From NCBI RefSeq assembly GCF_003044275.1, contig NZ_PZPL01000001.1:744001-808000 (forward strand): DNA of 64,000 bases. Direction: 5' to 3'. Positions 53,994 through 62,037 of the stretch are shown here, in pieces. The notes under the pieces were generated by a model. That model did no database searches. It worked only from the letters and a program-made list of their open reading frames with translations, and had not been told where the DNA came from. This stretch comes from Rathayibacter caricis DSM 15933. GTDB lineage: Bacteria > Actinomycetota > Actinomycetes > Actinomycetales > Microbacteriaceae. Position 1 is the stretch's first letter. Each line of letters starts with the position of its first letter. Both the position numbers and the translations under genes were made by a program.

Positions 53994-56216
53994 ATGGCTC
54001 TCTTCTCCCTCGAGCGCCCCCGCGGCGCCAAGAAGGTGTCCTGGTTCACCCTCCTCGGGATCGTCCTGGTCCCCCTCGCCATCGGCGGGCTGCTCGTCTG
54101 GGCGCTGTGGGACCCGACCCAGCGCCTCGACCAGGTGACGGCCGCGGTCGTCAACGAGGACACCCCGGTCGACCTCAACGGGCAGACCGTGCCGCTCGGG
54201 CGCCAGCTCGCGGCCGGCCTCGTGACGGGGGGCACGGAGGAGTCCACGCCCGCGCCCTCCGCGTCCGCCACTCCCGCGCCGAACGTCTCGGGCTCGGACT
54301 CGACCTCGAACTTCACCTGGGTCCTCACCGACAAGGACGACGCCGCGGAGGGACTCGCCGACGGCTCCTACGCCACTGTCGTCACCATCCCCTCGAACTT
54401 CTCGGCGGCGGCGACCTCCTACGCGGGCGACGCGGCGGCGGCGACCAAGGCCACCATCGACATCGCCACGAGCGACAAGGCGAAGCTCGTCGACGACGCG
54501 ATCTCGGCGACCGTCACGAGCACCGCCACGTCCCTCCTGAACACGCAGCTCACCACCGCGTACCTCGAGAACGTCTACGTCGGCTTCAACACGCTGAACG
54601 AGCAGATCGGGCAGGCGGCCGAGGGCGCGGGCACGCTCGCCGACGGAGCGACCGAGCTCGGCACGGGCGCCTCGACGCTCGCCGACGGCACCAGCTCGCT
54701 GGCCGACGGCATCGACGAGCTGTCGACCGGCGCATCGGCGCTGTCCGACGGAGTGGCGCAGCTGGGTACCGGGGCGACCGACCTGTCGGGCGGAGTGGCG
54801 CAGCTCGGCACCGGCGCGTCCGCGCTGTCGGGCGGAGTCGCGCAGCTCGCCACCGGCGCGCGCGACTCGGCGACGGGCGCCGCGCAGCTGGGCACCGGAG
54901 CGACCGCGGTCGCCGACGGGCTCGACCAGTTGAGCGCGAGCACCGTCACGATCGGCGAGAGCACCCAGCAGATCGCGCAGCTCTCGGGCGGCGCCGCGCA
55001 GTCGACCGCGGGAACCTTCGCGGCGCTGCAGCAGGCCCTCGAGGGCTGCGCCGACCCGCAGTGCCTGGCCGCGAGCGGCATCGTCGCGAACGCCCTCACC
55101 GCCGCCGACGGTCCGGTCGCACTGACCGCGACGGCGGCGGGAGCGACGCAGGCGCTCGATGCGGGGATCCGCGTCGGCACCCCCGAGGTGCCCTCACTCG
55201 TCGCGGGCACGCAGCAGGCCGCGGGCGGCGCCCGCCAGGTCGCGACCGGGGTGACCTCGCTCTCGACCGGCCTCGGACAGCTCGCCGACGGAGCCGACCA
55301 GACCGCCGCCGGAGCGACCCAGCTCTCGACCGGAGCCACGGCCGCCGCGACCGGAGCCGCCCAGCTGGCGACCGGCGCGACCTCGGCCGCCGACGGAGCC
55401 GCCGAGCTCGCCACCGGCGCCTCCTCGGCCGCCGACGGAGCCGATCAGCTCGCCGAGGGCGCCGTCGGAGTCTCGGACGGAGCCCTGCAGCTCGCCGACG
55501 GCACGCGGACCCTGGCCACCGGCCTGGACTCGGCCGTCGCGCAGCTGCCGACCTACACCGAGGCGGAGTCGCAGAACCTGGCCGACGTGGTCGCGGATCC
55601 CGTCGAGAACGCGAGCAGCTCCACGTCGCTGTTCGGGGCGTCCTCGGTGCCGTTCTTCACCACGATCGCCCTCTGGCTCGGCGCGCTGGCGTCGTTCCTG
55701 GTGCTCGCCGCGTTCTCGCACCGCGCACTGACCTCGACCCGGTCCTCCGCGGCGCTCGCCCTCTCCTCCTACGCCCCGGCGCTCGGGATCGGGCTCGTGC
55801 AGGGCCTCGCCGTCGCGATCGTCATGCAGTTCGTCGCCGATCTCGACGCCGGCTCGTTCGTCGGCTTCGCCCTGCTGTCGATGCTGGTGGGCGCGTCGTT
55901 CGCCTCCGTCAACCAGGGCCTCGTCGCGCTGCTGGGCGGAGTGGGGCGCTTCCTCGCGATGCTCGCCGCGGTCATCGGGCTGGGCGCAGGCATCATCTCG
56001 ACGGTGCCCGGAGTGTTCGAGGACGCCCTCGGGTTCCTGCCGCTGTCGGCCGCGCAGAACGCGCTGTCGGGCGTGGTGGAGAGCACCGGAGGCGTCGGCG
56101 GCGCGGTCGTCGGCCTCGTGCTCTGGCTGCTGTTCGGCCTGCTGCTGACGGTCGCGGCGATCGCCCGCCACCGCGTCACCTCGGTGCGTGCCCTGGGCCG
56201 CCCCGCGGAGGCGTAG
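53994..56216 (+). CDS. YhgE/Pip domain membrane protein
   Basis: 740 residues. One N-terminal helix (about 18-40) is followed by a large outside region with two blocks of short repeats such as LADGATELGTGASTLADG and LATGATSAADGAAELATGA (about 205-320 and 405-510), predicted to form long coiled rods. A cluster of about six C-terminal helices (about 555-730) is of the ABC-2 permease type. YhgE/Pip proteins include phage receptors and type VII/ESX-related or ABC-2-like exporters. It starts three bases after the MMPL-ABC gene and shares its operator, so the two likely form one envelope complex. Confidence 0.92.
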   Translation: MALFSLERPRGAKKVSWFTLLGIVLVPLAIGGLLVWALWDPTQRLDQVTAAVVNEDTPVDLNGQTVPLGRQLAAGLVTGGTEESTPAPSASATPAPNVSGSDSTSNFTWVLTDKDDAAEGLADGSYATVVTIPSNFSAAATSYAGDAAAATKATIDIATSDKAKLVDDAISATVTSTATSLLNTQLTTAYLENVYVGFNTLNEQIGQAAEGAGTLADGATELGTGASTLADGTSSLADGIDELSTGASALSDGVAQLGTGATDLSGGVAQLGTGASALSGGVAQLATGARDSATGAAQLGTGATAVADGLDQLSASTVTIGESTQQIAQLSGGAAQSTAGTFAALQQALEGCADPQCLAASGIVANALTAADGPVALTATAAGATQALDAGIRVGTPEVPSLVAGTQQAAGGARQVATGVTSLSTGLGQLADGADQTAAGATQLSTGATAAATGAAQLATGATSAADGAAELATGASSAADGADQLAEGAVGVSDGALQLADGTRTLATGLDSAVAQLPTYTEAESQNLADVVADPVENASSSTSLFGASSVPFFTTIALWLGALASFLVLAAFSHRALTSTRSSAALALSSYAPALGIGLVQGLAVAIVMQFVADLDAGSFVGFALLSMLVGASFASVNQGLVALLGGVGRFLAMLAAVIGLGAGIISTVPGVFEDALGFLPLSAAQNALSGVVESTGGVGGAVVGLVLWLLFGLLLTVAAIARHRVTSVRALGRPAEA

Positions 56217-56229
56217 GCCGGGCGGGCTC

Positions 56230-56631
56230 GACGTACGATCTGCAGGGGATCCGCGGGGGAACGCGCTTCCCCCCGCGTCGCAGGACGCGGATCCGCCCTC
56301 ATCACCTGCAGATCGTACGAGCACCACTCCGGAGGCGCGCCCTCCCGGTCACTCCTCGTACCATCTGCAGGCATCCCGCCCGGGAACGCGCATCCCCCCG
56401 CACGACCAGCAGGCATCGGAGCCGGATCCCCTGCAGATCGCACGAACACCTGCAGATCGCACGAGGACCGCTTCGGAGGCGGCACGCAGCCGAGCAGCCC
56501 TCGTACCGTCTGCAGGCATTCCGCCCGGGAACGCGCTTCCCTCCACATCGCAGGACGCGGATCAGCCCGGATCCCCTGCAGATCGCACGAACACCTGCAG
56601 ATCTCACGAGCACCTGCAGATCGCGCAGGCG
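56230..56631. repeat. Three dispersed elements with 19-bp tandem tails
   Basis: Elements of about 90 bp at 56230-56320, 56356-56445 and 56501-56590. Each runs from TCGTACCRTCTGCAGG-like to CCTGCAGATCGCACGA, so the ends are inverted repeats. 19-bp units CCTGCAGATCGCACGAACA continue after two of them (to 56466 and 56631). An opposite-oriented copy is at 21576. They fill the gap between the YhgE/Pip and chorismate mutase genes; no gene is present. Confidence 0.87.
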
Positions 56632-56643
56632 GCGCTCAGGGAC

Positions 56644-56964
56644 TCAGGCCTCCGCGCCGTTCGCGATCTGCTCGTGGTGGTGGATGACCTCGGCGACGAT
56701 GAAGCCCAGGAACTTCTCGGCGAACGCCGGATCCAGGTGCGACTCCTCCGCCAGCGACCGCAGCCGCGCGATCTGGCGCGCCTCGCGGTCGAGGTCGGCG
56801 GCCGGAAGTCCGTGCGCCGCCTTCAGCCGCCCGACCTTCTGCGTGAACTTGAAGCGCTCCGCGAGCAGGTGGATCAGGGCGGCGTCGATGTTGTCGATGC
56901 TCTGCCGGATCTGCTCGAGCTCGGCCCGGGCCTCCGACTCCTCGAGCGACGGGTTCTCGGTCAT
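56644..56964 (-). CDS. AroQ-type chorismate mutase
   Basis: 106 residues: ARAELEQIRQSIDNIDAALI, HLLAERFKFTQKVGRLKAAHG, then DREARQIARLRSLA. The Arg, Lys and Glu pattern of the three-helix AroQ fold is present. It converts chorismate to prephenate for Phe and Tyr synthesis. There is no signal peptide, so it is cytoplasmic. The length is normal for the monofunctional form. Confidence 0.88.
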   Translation of the reverse strand: MTENPSLEESEARAELEQIRQSIDNIDAALIHLLAERFKFTQKVGRLKAAHGLPAADLDREARQIARLRSLAEESHLDPAFAEKFLGFIVAEVIHHHEQIANGAEA

Positions 56965-56994
56965 GCGTCCGACCCTAACGGACCCCGTCGACGA

Positions 56995-57030
56995 CGAAGG
57001 CCCCCGCTCCGCGAGGAGCAGGGGCCGTCG
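56995..57030 (-). terminator. ohr terminator hairpin
   Basis: GGCCCCCGCTCC (56999-57010) pairs with GGAGCAGGGGCC (57015-57026) with one bulged base, around a four-base loop. It lies 17 bases past the ohr stop, between ohr and the chorismate mutase gene on the same strand. Confidence 0.65.
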
Positions 57031-57042
57031 AAGGGCGCGTCG

Positions 57043-57462
57043 TCAGGAGACGATCGTCAGCTCCACGGGGATGTTCCCGCGGGTCGCGTTCGAGTACGGG
57101 CACAGCGTGTGCGCCTTCTCGGCGACCTGCTGCGCCTGCTCCGGGCTCGCGTTCGGAACGTGGATGTCGAGTTCGACCGCGAGGCCGAATCCGCCGTCGT
57201 CGTTCTTGCCGATCGAGACGCTCGCCGACACGGCCGCATCGGTCGTGTCGATCTTCAGCTCCCGGCCGGCGCCGTGCAGGGCGCCGAGGAAGCAGGCGGA
57301 GTAGCCGGCCGCGAACAGCTGCTCGGGGTTGGTGCCGTCCCCGGAGCCGCCGAGCTCCTGGGGCGGGCGGGTGTCGAGGTCGAGGCGGTCGTCCTCGGTG
57401 CGGACGTGACCGTCGCGTCCTCCACCGGAGGCGTGGGCGATAGCGGTGTAGAGAGCTTCCAT
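57043..57462 (-). CDS. Organic hydroperoxide resistance protein (Ohr/OsmC family)
   Basis: 139 residues (MEALYTAIAHASGGGRDGHV). The two redox Cys are in GYSACFLGAL and HTLCPYSNATRG, the standard Ohr pair; GTNPEQLFAAGY is the family motif. It reduces lipid and organic peroxides. It is divergent from the alcohol dehydrogenase gene; the 210-base gap shows no OhrR-type palindrome that I can recognise. Confidence 0.93.
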   Translation of the reverse strand: MEALYTAIAHASGGGRDGHVRTEDDRLDLDTRPPQELGGSGDGTNPEQLFAAGYSACFLGALHGAGRELKIDTTDAAVSASVSIGKNDDGGFGLAVELDIHVPNASPEQAQQVAEKAHTLCPYSNATRGNIPVELTIVS

Positions 57463-57672
57463 CCCCCCATCACACCACTCGTCGCCCGTGTGCGAGGTGA
57501 ACGCCGGATGCACGTCCTCCCAGTGCGCGCTGCCCGCGGCCCGAGAATCCCCGGCAGGCCGAGTATCCGCCGACGATCCCGGCGCCACGGCGTCAACCCC
57601 CTGACAGCCCCTCCCCGCTCGGTGTGGCCTGGAGGGGCACGACCGGCGAGCGCCGGTCAGAACGGAGCAAGC

Positions 57673-58848
57673 ATGCGCGCACTCACGTGGCAGGGCGTCG
57701 AGAAGGTCTCGGTCGAGACCGTCCCCGACCCCCGCATCCAGCAGCCCACGGACGCGATCGTCCGCATCACATCGACCGCGATCTGCGGATCGGACCTGCA
57801 CCTGTACCGCCTCCTCGGGCCGTACCTCGACAAGGGCGACATCCTCGGCCACGAGCCGATGGGCGTCGTCGAGGAGGTGGGCGCCGGAGTGACCTCGCTG
57901 TCGGTCGGCGATCGCGTCGTCGTCCCCTTCAACATCGCCTGCGGCGAGTGCTTCATGTGCCGTCGCGGACTGCAGTCGCAGTGCGAGACGACGCAGGTCA
58001 CCGAGTACCAGTCGGGCGCCGCGCTCTTCGGCTACACGAAGATGTACGGCCAGGTCCCGGGCGGGCAGGCGGAGTTCCTCCGCGTGCCGCTCGCCGACTA
58101 CAACACCGTCAAGGTCGGCACCGACCTGCCCGACGACCGCTACCTCTTCCTCAGCGACATCGTGCCGACCGCCTGGCAGGGCGTCGACTACGCGCAGGTC
58201 CCGGAGGGAGGCACGCTGGCCGTCTACGGGCTCGGCCCGGTCGGTCAGTTCGCCGCCCGCATCGGCGTGCACAAGGGCTTCCGGGTGCTCGCGATCGACC
58301 CGGTCGCCGAGCGCCGCGCCATGGCGGCGCGTCACGGCGTCGAGGTGTTCGATCTCACGGACGACGTGGTCGCCGAGCTGCGCGACCTGACCGAGGGGCG
58401 CGGCCCCGACTCCGTCGTGGACGCGGTCGGCATGGAGGCGCACGGCTCACCCGTCGGGTCGCTCGCGCAGTCGATGGCCGGGCTGCTGCCCGATCCGCTC
58501 GCGCGGAAGGCGATGGACACGGTCGGAGTGGACCGGCTCGCCGCGATCCAGGGCGGACTCGAGCTGGTGCGCCGCGGCGGGACCGTGTCGCTGAGCGGCG
58601 TGTACGGCGGCGAGGCGGACCCGCTGCCGTTGAAGTCGATGTTCGACAAGCAGGTCACGCTCAAGATGGGCCAGTGCAACGTGAAGCGCTGGATCGACGA
58701 GCTGCTGCCGCTCGTCGAGGACCCGAGCGATCCGCTGGGCGTCATGGACCTCGTCACGCACCACGCGCCGCTCGAGGATGCACCGGGCCTCTACGAGACG
58801 TTCCAGAAGAAGGAGGACGGCTGCATCAAGGTCGTCCTGCAGCCGTAG
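57673..58848 (+). CDS. Zinc-dependent alcohol dehydrogenase (formaldehyde dehydrogenase-like)
   Basis: 391 residues. Catalytic zinc ligands are in AICGSDLHLY (Cys) and GHEPMGVVEEVG (His, Glu), the structural zinc loop is CGECFMCRRGLQSQC, and NAD binding is at YGLGPVGQFAARIG. The length and SMAGLLPDPL insert match the glutathione-independent formaldehyde dehydrogenase-like group. ATG 57673 has GGAG upstream. It probably oxidises an aldehyde or alcohol as part of the stress cluster. Confidence 0.93.
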   Translation: MRALTWQGVEKVSVETVPDPRIQQPTDAIVRITSTAICGSDLHLYRLLGPYLDKGDILGHEPMGVVEEVGAGVTSLSVGDRVVVPFNIACGECFMCRRGLQSQCETTQVTEYQSGAALFGYTKMYGQVPGGQAEFLRVPLADYNTVKVGTDLPDDRYLFLSDIVPTAWQGVDYAQVPEGGTLAVYGLGPVGQFAARIGVHKGFRVLAIDPVAERRAMAARHGVEVFDLTDDVVAELRDLTEGRGPDSVVDAVGMEAHGSPVGSLAQSMAGLLPDPLARKAMDTVGVDRLAAIQGGLELVRRGGTVSLSGVYGGEADPLPLKSMFDKQVTLKMGQCNVKRWIDELLPLVEDPSDPLGVMDLVTHHAPLEDAPGLYETFQKKEDGCIKVVLQP

Positions 58849-58865
58849 GGCTCCCCTTCCGCGAT

Positions 58866-58933
58866 CAGAACGTCGGCCAGGAGTAGGGCTCAGCCACCAT
58901 CGTGGCTGACAAGCACTCCTGGCCGACGTTCTG
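58866..58933. terminator. Long compound hairpin between convergent genes
   Basis: CAGAACGTCGGCCAGGAGT (58866-58884) and ACTCCTGGCCGACGTTCTG (58915-58933) form a perfect 19-base stem. A second stem, TCAGCCAC (58890-58897) with GTGGCTGA (58902-58909), sits inside. It begins 18 bases after the dehydrogenase stop. It may be a strong bidirectional terminator; there is no T run. Confidence 0.65.
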
Positions 58934-58968
58934 CTCGGCCACGGCTCCGAGGCTGGTTAACGCACGAA

Positions 58969-58997
58969 GGCGGCGCCCCCGCGAGGGGAGCGCCGCC
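58969..58997 (-). terminator. csbD-like gene terminator hairpin
   Basis: GGCGGCGCCCCC (58969-58980) pairs with GGGGAGCGCCGCC (58985-58997) with one bulge, 16 bases beyond the CsbD-family stop on the minus strand. Confidence 0.7.
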
Positions 58998-59012
58998 GAC
59001 GTGAGTGACTGC

Positions 59013-59183
59013 CTACTTGAAGACGTCCTTGACGTCCTCGCCGACCTTCTTGGTCGAGGCGGCAGCCTGGTCCTTCTGGCCTTCGGCCTTCAGGTCCTGG
59101 TCGTTCTTGTGGTCGCCGACGGCTTCCTTCGCCTTGCCGGCGATGTCCTGAGCGGCGTTCTTGATCTTGTCATCGAGCCCCAT
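59013..59183 (-). CDS. CsbD family general stress protein
   Basis: 56 residues: MGLDDKIKNAAQDIAGKAKE, then AVGDHKNDQDLKAEGQKDQ and a Lys-rich end. This is the CsbD pattern of small, hydrophilic, helical stress proteins. ATG 59183 follows AGGAGG by eight bases, which decides it over an upstream in-frame ATG. Its role in the cell is unknown beyond stress association. Confidence 0.92.
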   Translation of the reverse strand: MGLDDKIKNAAQDIAGKAKEAVGDHKNDQDLKAEGQKDQAAASTKKVGEDVKDVFK

Positions 59184-59297
59184 AGGTGGTGCCTCCTTCA
59201 CTGATCGTTGAGCACGACGTTAGGCATCGAAGCTCGCTACCACCTGAACAGGGGCAGGGGGTTGCGTCCCGGCCCGGGGAGGGCCAAGCTCCGCCCC

Positions 59298-59498
59298 TCA
59301 GGTCGCGGGAGTCGCCGTCTCGGACGCCGGAGTGTCCGACGGCGGATTCGTGGGCGTCTGGGTCGATCCGTCGTCGGCGCTGGTCGGCACCGCGCTGCCC
59401 GACTGGTTCGGCGTCTGCGCGTCGCCCGTGCAGCCTGCCAGCAGGCCGACCATCAGGGCGGAGGCGCCGAGCGCCCCGAGGATCCGTCGGGCGGTCAC
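59298..59498 (-). CDS. Small lipoprotein coupled to Mn-catalase
   Basis: 66 residues. MTARRILGALGASALMVGLL then AGC forms a lipobox (LLAGC); the rest is a Thr/Ser/Pro-rich, unstructured tail. GTG 59498 overlaps the Mn-catalase stop by four bases (GTGA), so it is translated with the catalase. The purpose of a lipid-anchored disordered peptide here is unknown. Confidence 0.72.
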   Translation of the reverse strand: MTARRILGALGASALMVGLLAGCTGDAQTPNQSGSAVPTSADDGSTQTPTNPPSDTPASETATPAT

Positions 59499-60376
59499 TT
59501 CTTGCTCACCGCGTCCTTGACCGCTCCGGTGACCTTCTCGACGATGTTCGGCTTGGGGTCGGTGCCGTAGAAGCGCGGGTCCGGCTGGGTGGCCGGCGGC
59601 ATCGGGGCGCTGGTGGTCGGCCCGTCGTGGTAGCTGAACTCGCCCTTGCCGTCGGGGGTGGGGCCCGACGCCCAGGTGCCCTCCTTGGCGGCCTGCCCGT
59701 CCGAGAAGTTGAGGTATTGGTACGAGACCGAGCGCTCCTCGTTCGCGAGCGGGAAGTTCGAGGGCACCGGCAGGTCCTCCTTGCCCTCCGCGCGCAGCTC
59801 GGCGGCGGCCGCCATCCACTGGTTCTGGTGCATGGTGTCGCGGGCCAGGAGGAACGACATGAGGTCGCGCACGCCGTGGTCGTCGGTCATGTGGTACAGC
59901 CGCGCCACCTGGAGGCGGCCCTGCATCTCGGCGTTCGCGTTCGCGGTGAAGTCGGCGAGAAGGTTGCCGCTCGCGGTGATGTACGAGCCCTGCCAGGGGT
60001 TGCCCATGCTGTCGACGGGGCGGGCGCCGGCGCCGGCGACGATCGCGTGCTGGATGTCGGTGCCTCCGATGACCGCCGCGAGGACCGGGTCCTTCTTCAT
60101 CGCATCCTCGGACTGCTCGATCGGAGCCTTCTCGAGCAGCTGGGCGATCATCACCGCGATCATCTCCACGTGGCCGAACTCCTCGGCACCGATGCCGAAC
60201 AGCAGGTCGCGGTACTTGCCGGGCTCGTGCGAGTTCCACGCCTGGAAGCCGTACTGCATGGCGACGGAGATCTCTCCGTACTGCCCGCCGAGCACCTCCT
60301 GGAACCTCCTCGCGAAGACCGCGTCGGGCTTGGAGGGCGACGCCGTGAACTGCAATTCCTGCTTGTGGAAGAACAT
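59495..60376 (-). CDS. Manganese catalase
   Basis: 293 residues (MFFHKQELQFTASPSKPDAV). The four-helix di-Mn core ligands are visible: Glu in GGQYGEISVAMQYG, Glu and His in IGAEEFGHVEMIA, Glu in NANAEMQGRLQ, and His in RDTMHQNQWM. It removes hydrogen peroxide without haem, useful when iron is short. AGGAAAGGGATCC lies before the ATG. The C-terminus ends in a Lys-rich tail. Confidence 0.95.
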   Translation of the reverse strand: MFFHKQELQFTASPSKPDAVFARRFQEVLGGQYGEISVAMQYGFQAWNSHEPGKYRDLLFGIGAEEFGHVEMIAVMIAQLLEKAPIEQSEDAMKKDPVLAAVIGGTDIQHAIVAGAGARPVDSMGNPWQGSYITASGNLLADFTANANAEMQGRLQVARLYHMTDDHGVRDLMSFLLARDTMHQNQWMAAAAELRAEGKEDLPVPSNFPLANEERSVSYQYLNFSDGQAAKEGTWASGPTPDGKGEFSYHDGPTTSAPMPPATQPDPRFYGTDPKPNIVEKVTGAVKDAVSKK

Positions 60377-60745
60377 GCTGATGGATCCCTTTCCTCACAG
60401 ATATGGGCGGGTGCGACCCCGTGTCCTCTCGACCGTAGGCAGCCCTGTTCGCGGGCCAGAAGGGGCTTGACTGCGGAGCGTTCCCGCCGCGGGACCGACG
60501 AGTTGAGAGCGCTTTCCCGGCGACTCCGCAGTGTGCTCCGAGGCGCTCGACGGCAGCCCCCCGTCGCACCCGATCCGGGCATCGCGGGGGCGCGATGGTA
60601 GACCTGTCCGCCGCCTCAGCGCTACGCCCTTCCCGCTTCCTGGGAGCGCTGCCCAGACTGGCCACTGCCGGCGCACCGATTCCCTCGGAGCGGCCCGTCG
60701 GCACGCACACCTATTCCCCCGACTCGATCCTGGAAGGGACTGACG
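60377..60745. other. Divergent intergenic region, no gene seen
   Basis: The 369 bases between the Mn-catalase start and the envelope-stress operon start contain no convincing gene. Purine-rich ribosome sites lie at both ends. I could not identify an alternative sigma-factor promoter with confidence. Confidence 0.6.
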
Positions 60746-61597
60746 ATGTCCACCATCGATCCCGATTCACCTCCGTTCGGCAACGGCGCGGCCAACTACG
60801 GCGCGACCGAGGCGAGCTACGACACCACGACGACCACCGGGACCACCGGCACTTCCGGGACCTCCGGCAAGGTCGACACCGCGAAGGAGGCTGTCGGCAC
60901 CGCGAAGGAGCAGGCCGGCTCCGTCGCCGGCGACGCCAAGCAGGCCGCCGGTGACGTGCTCTCCACCGGCAAGCAGGAGGCGGCGAACGTCGCCCACGAG
61001 GCCAAGGTGCAGGTCAAGGACCTCCTCGACCAGAGCCGCGGCCAGCTGACCGAGCAGGCGCACGCCCAGAAGGACAACGCCGCCAAGGGCGTCCGCGCCT
61101 TCAGCGACGACCTCACCTCGCTCGCCAAGGGCGAGGGCGGGAGCAACGCCGCCACGAACCTCGTCTCGCAGCTCGCCGATCGCGCCCAGGGCGTGGCGTC
61201 GTGGCTCGAGGACCGCGAGCCCGCCGAGCTGCTGGAGGACGTCAAGTCCTTCGCCCGCCGCCGTCCGGGTGCGTTCATCCTGATCGCCGCGGCCACCGGC
61301 CTCGTCGGCGGACGCCTCCTCCGCGCGCTCACCGCCGAGGCCAAGGACGAGAAGGAGGCCACCGCCTCCACCTCGGGCCCCGAGTACAGCGCCCCCGCCG
61401 CGTCCAGCGTCGACACCGCGTACGTCGACAGCCCCTTCGTCGACGACACCTACACGGGCACCACCGGCAGCAGCTCGCTCGAGCGCGACCACCTGCCTAC
61501 CGAGCCGGTCGCCGACCCGCTGAGCACGCCGCCGACCTCGACGGGCTACGACACCTTCCCGGGCGACGGTACTTACCGCGATGGAGGGCGGCCATGA
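60746..61597 (+). CDS. Apolipoprotein/LEA-like helical protein with one membrane segment
   Basis: 283 residues. Residues about 40-150 are amphipathic repeats (VDTAKEAVGTAKEQAGSVAG, AHEAKVQVKDLLDQSRGQ) of the LEA/apolipoprotein kind. A single hydrophobic segment (PGAFILIAAATGLVGGRLL) is near residues 172-190, then a disordered tail. GGAAGGGA precedes the ATG. Its stop overlaps the holin-like gene (ATGA). It is the first gene of a three-gene operon often found in actinobacteria; the function is probably envelope stabilisation. Confidence 0.82.
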   Translation: MSTIDPDSPPFGNGAANYGATEASYDTTTTTGTTGTSGTSGKVDTAKEAVGTAKEQAGSVAGDAKQAAGDVLSTGKQEAANVAHEAKVQVKDLLDQSRGQLTEQAHAQKDNAAKGVRAFSDDLTSLAKGEGGSNAATNLVSQLADRAQGVASWLEDREPAELLEDVKSFARRRPGAFILIAAATGLVGGRLLRALTAEAKDEKEATASTSGPEYSAPAASSVDTAYVDSPFVDDTYTGTTGSSSLERDHLPTEPVADPLSTPPTSTGYDTFPGDGTYRDGGRP

Positions 61598-62037
61598 CCG
61601 ACTCCACCGGAGCGCATCGCGCCGGGTTCGGCGAGCCGACCCCAGACGAACGCGCCGCCACCACGTCGCTGGGCGAGCTGCTCGGCGAGGTGTCCCGCGA
61701 CCTCTCCACGCTGATCCGCCAGGAGATGGCGCTCGCCAAGGCCGAGATCAAGGAGTCCGCCGGTAAGGCGGGCAAGGGTGCAGGACTGCTCGGAGGCGCC
61801 GGTTACGCCGCGCTGATGGCCGTGCTGTTCCTCTCGATCGCCCTCTGGTGGGGCCTGGGTCACCTGATCGACAACGGCTGGTCGGCCGTCGTCGTCGCCG
61901 TGATCTGGGGCGTCATCGCCGCGATCCTCTACTCCGTCGGGCGCAAGAGCCTCAAGCAGGTGGAGGGCGCACCCGAGACGGTCGACTCCCTCAAGAAGAT
62001 TCCCGAATCACTCAAGCCGAACGGGGCAGGACGATGA
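61594..62037 (+). CDS. Phage holin-like (DUF1469) membrane protein
   Basis: 147 residues. A helical N-terminus (TSLGELLGEVSRDLSTLIRQ, EMALAKAEIKESAGK) is followed by two membrane helices (about 70-92 and 97-117). This is the DUF1469/actinobacterial holin-superfamily pattern; despite the name the protein is chromosomal and not a lysis gene. ATGA overlaps couple it to both neighbours. Confidence 0.88.
   Translation: MTDSTGAHRAGFGEPTPDERAATTSLGELLGEVSRDLSTLIRQEMALAKAEIKESAGKAGKGAGLLGGAGYAALMAVLFLSIALWWGLGHLIDNGWSAVVVAVIWGVIAAILYSVGRKSLKQVEGAPETVDSLKKIPESLKPNGAGR

Noticed and set aside
51119..57304. A 2061-residue open frame on the plus strand
   Set aside because: It overlaps the MMPL-ABC and YhgE/Pip genes in another frame, is dominated by Arg, Ala, Gly and Pro, and shows no domain. 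It is a product of GC-rich codon bias.
61594..62037. Prophage remnant suggested by the holin-like gene
   Set aside because: It is the chromosomal DUF1469 type in an operon with DUF3618; no other phage gene is nearby.
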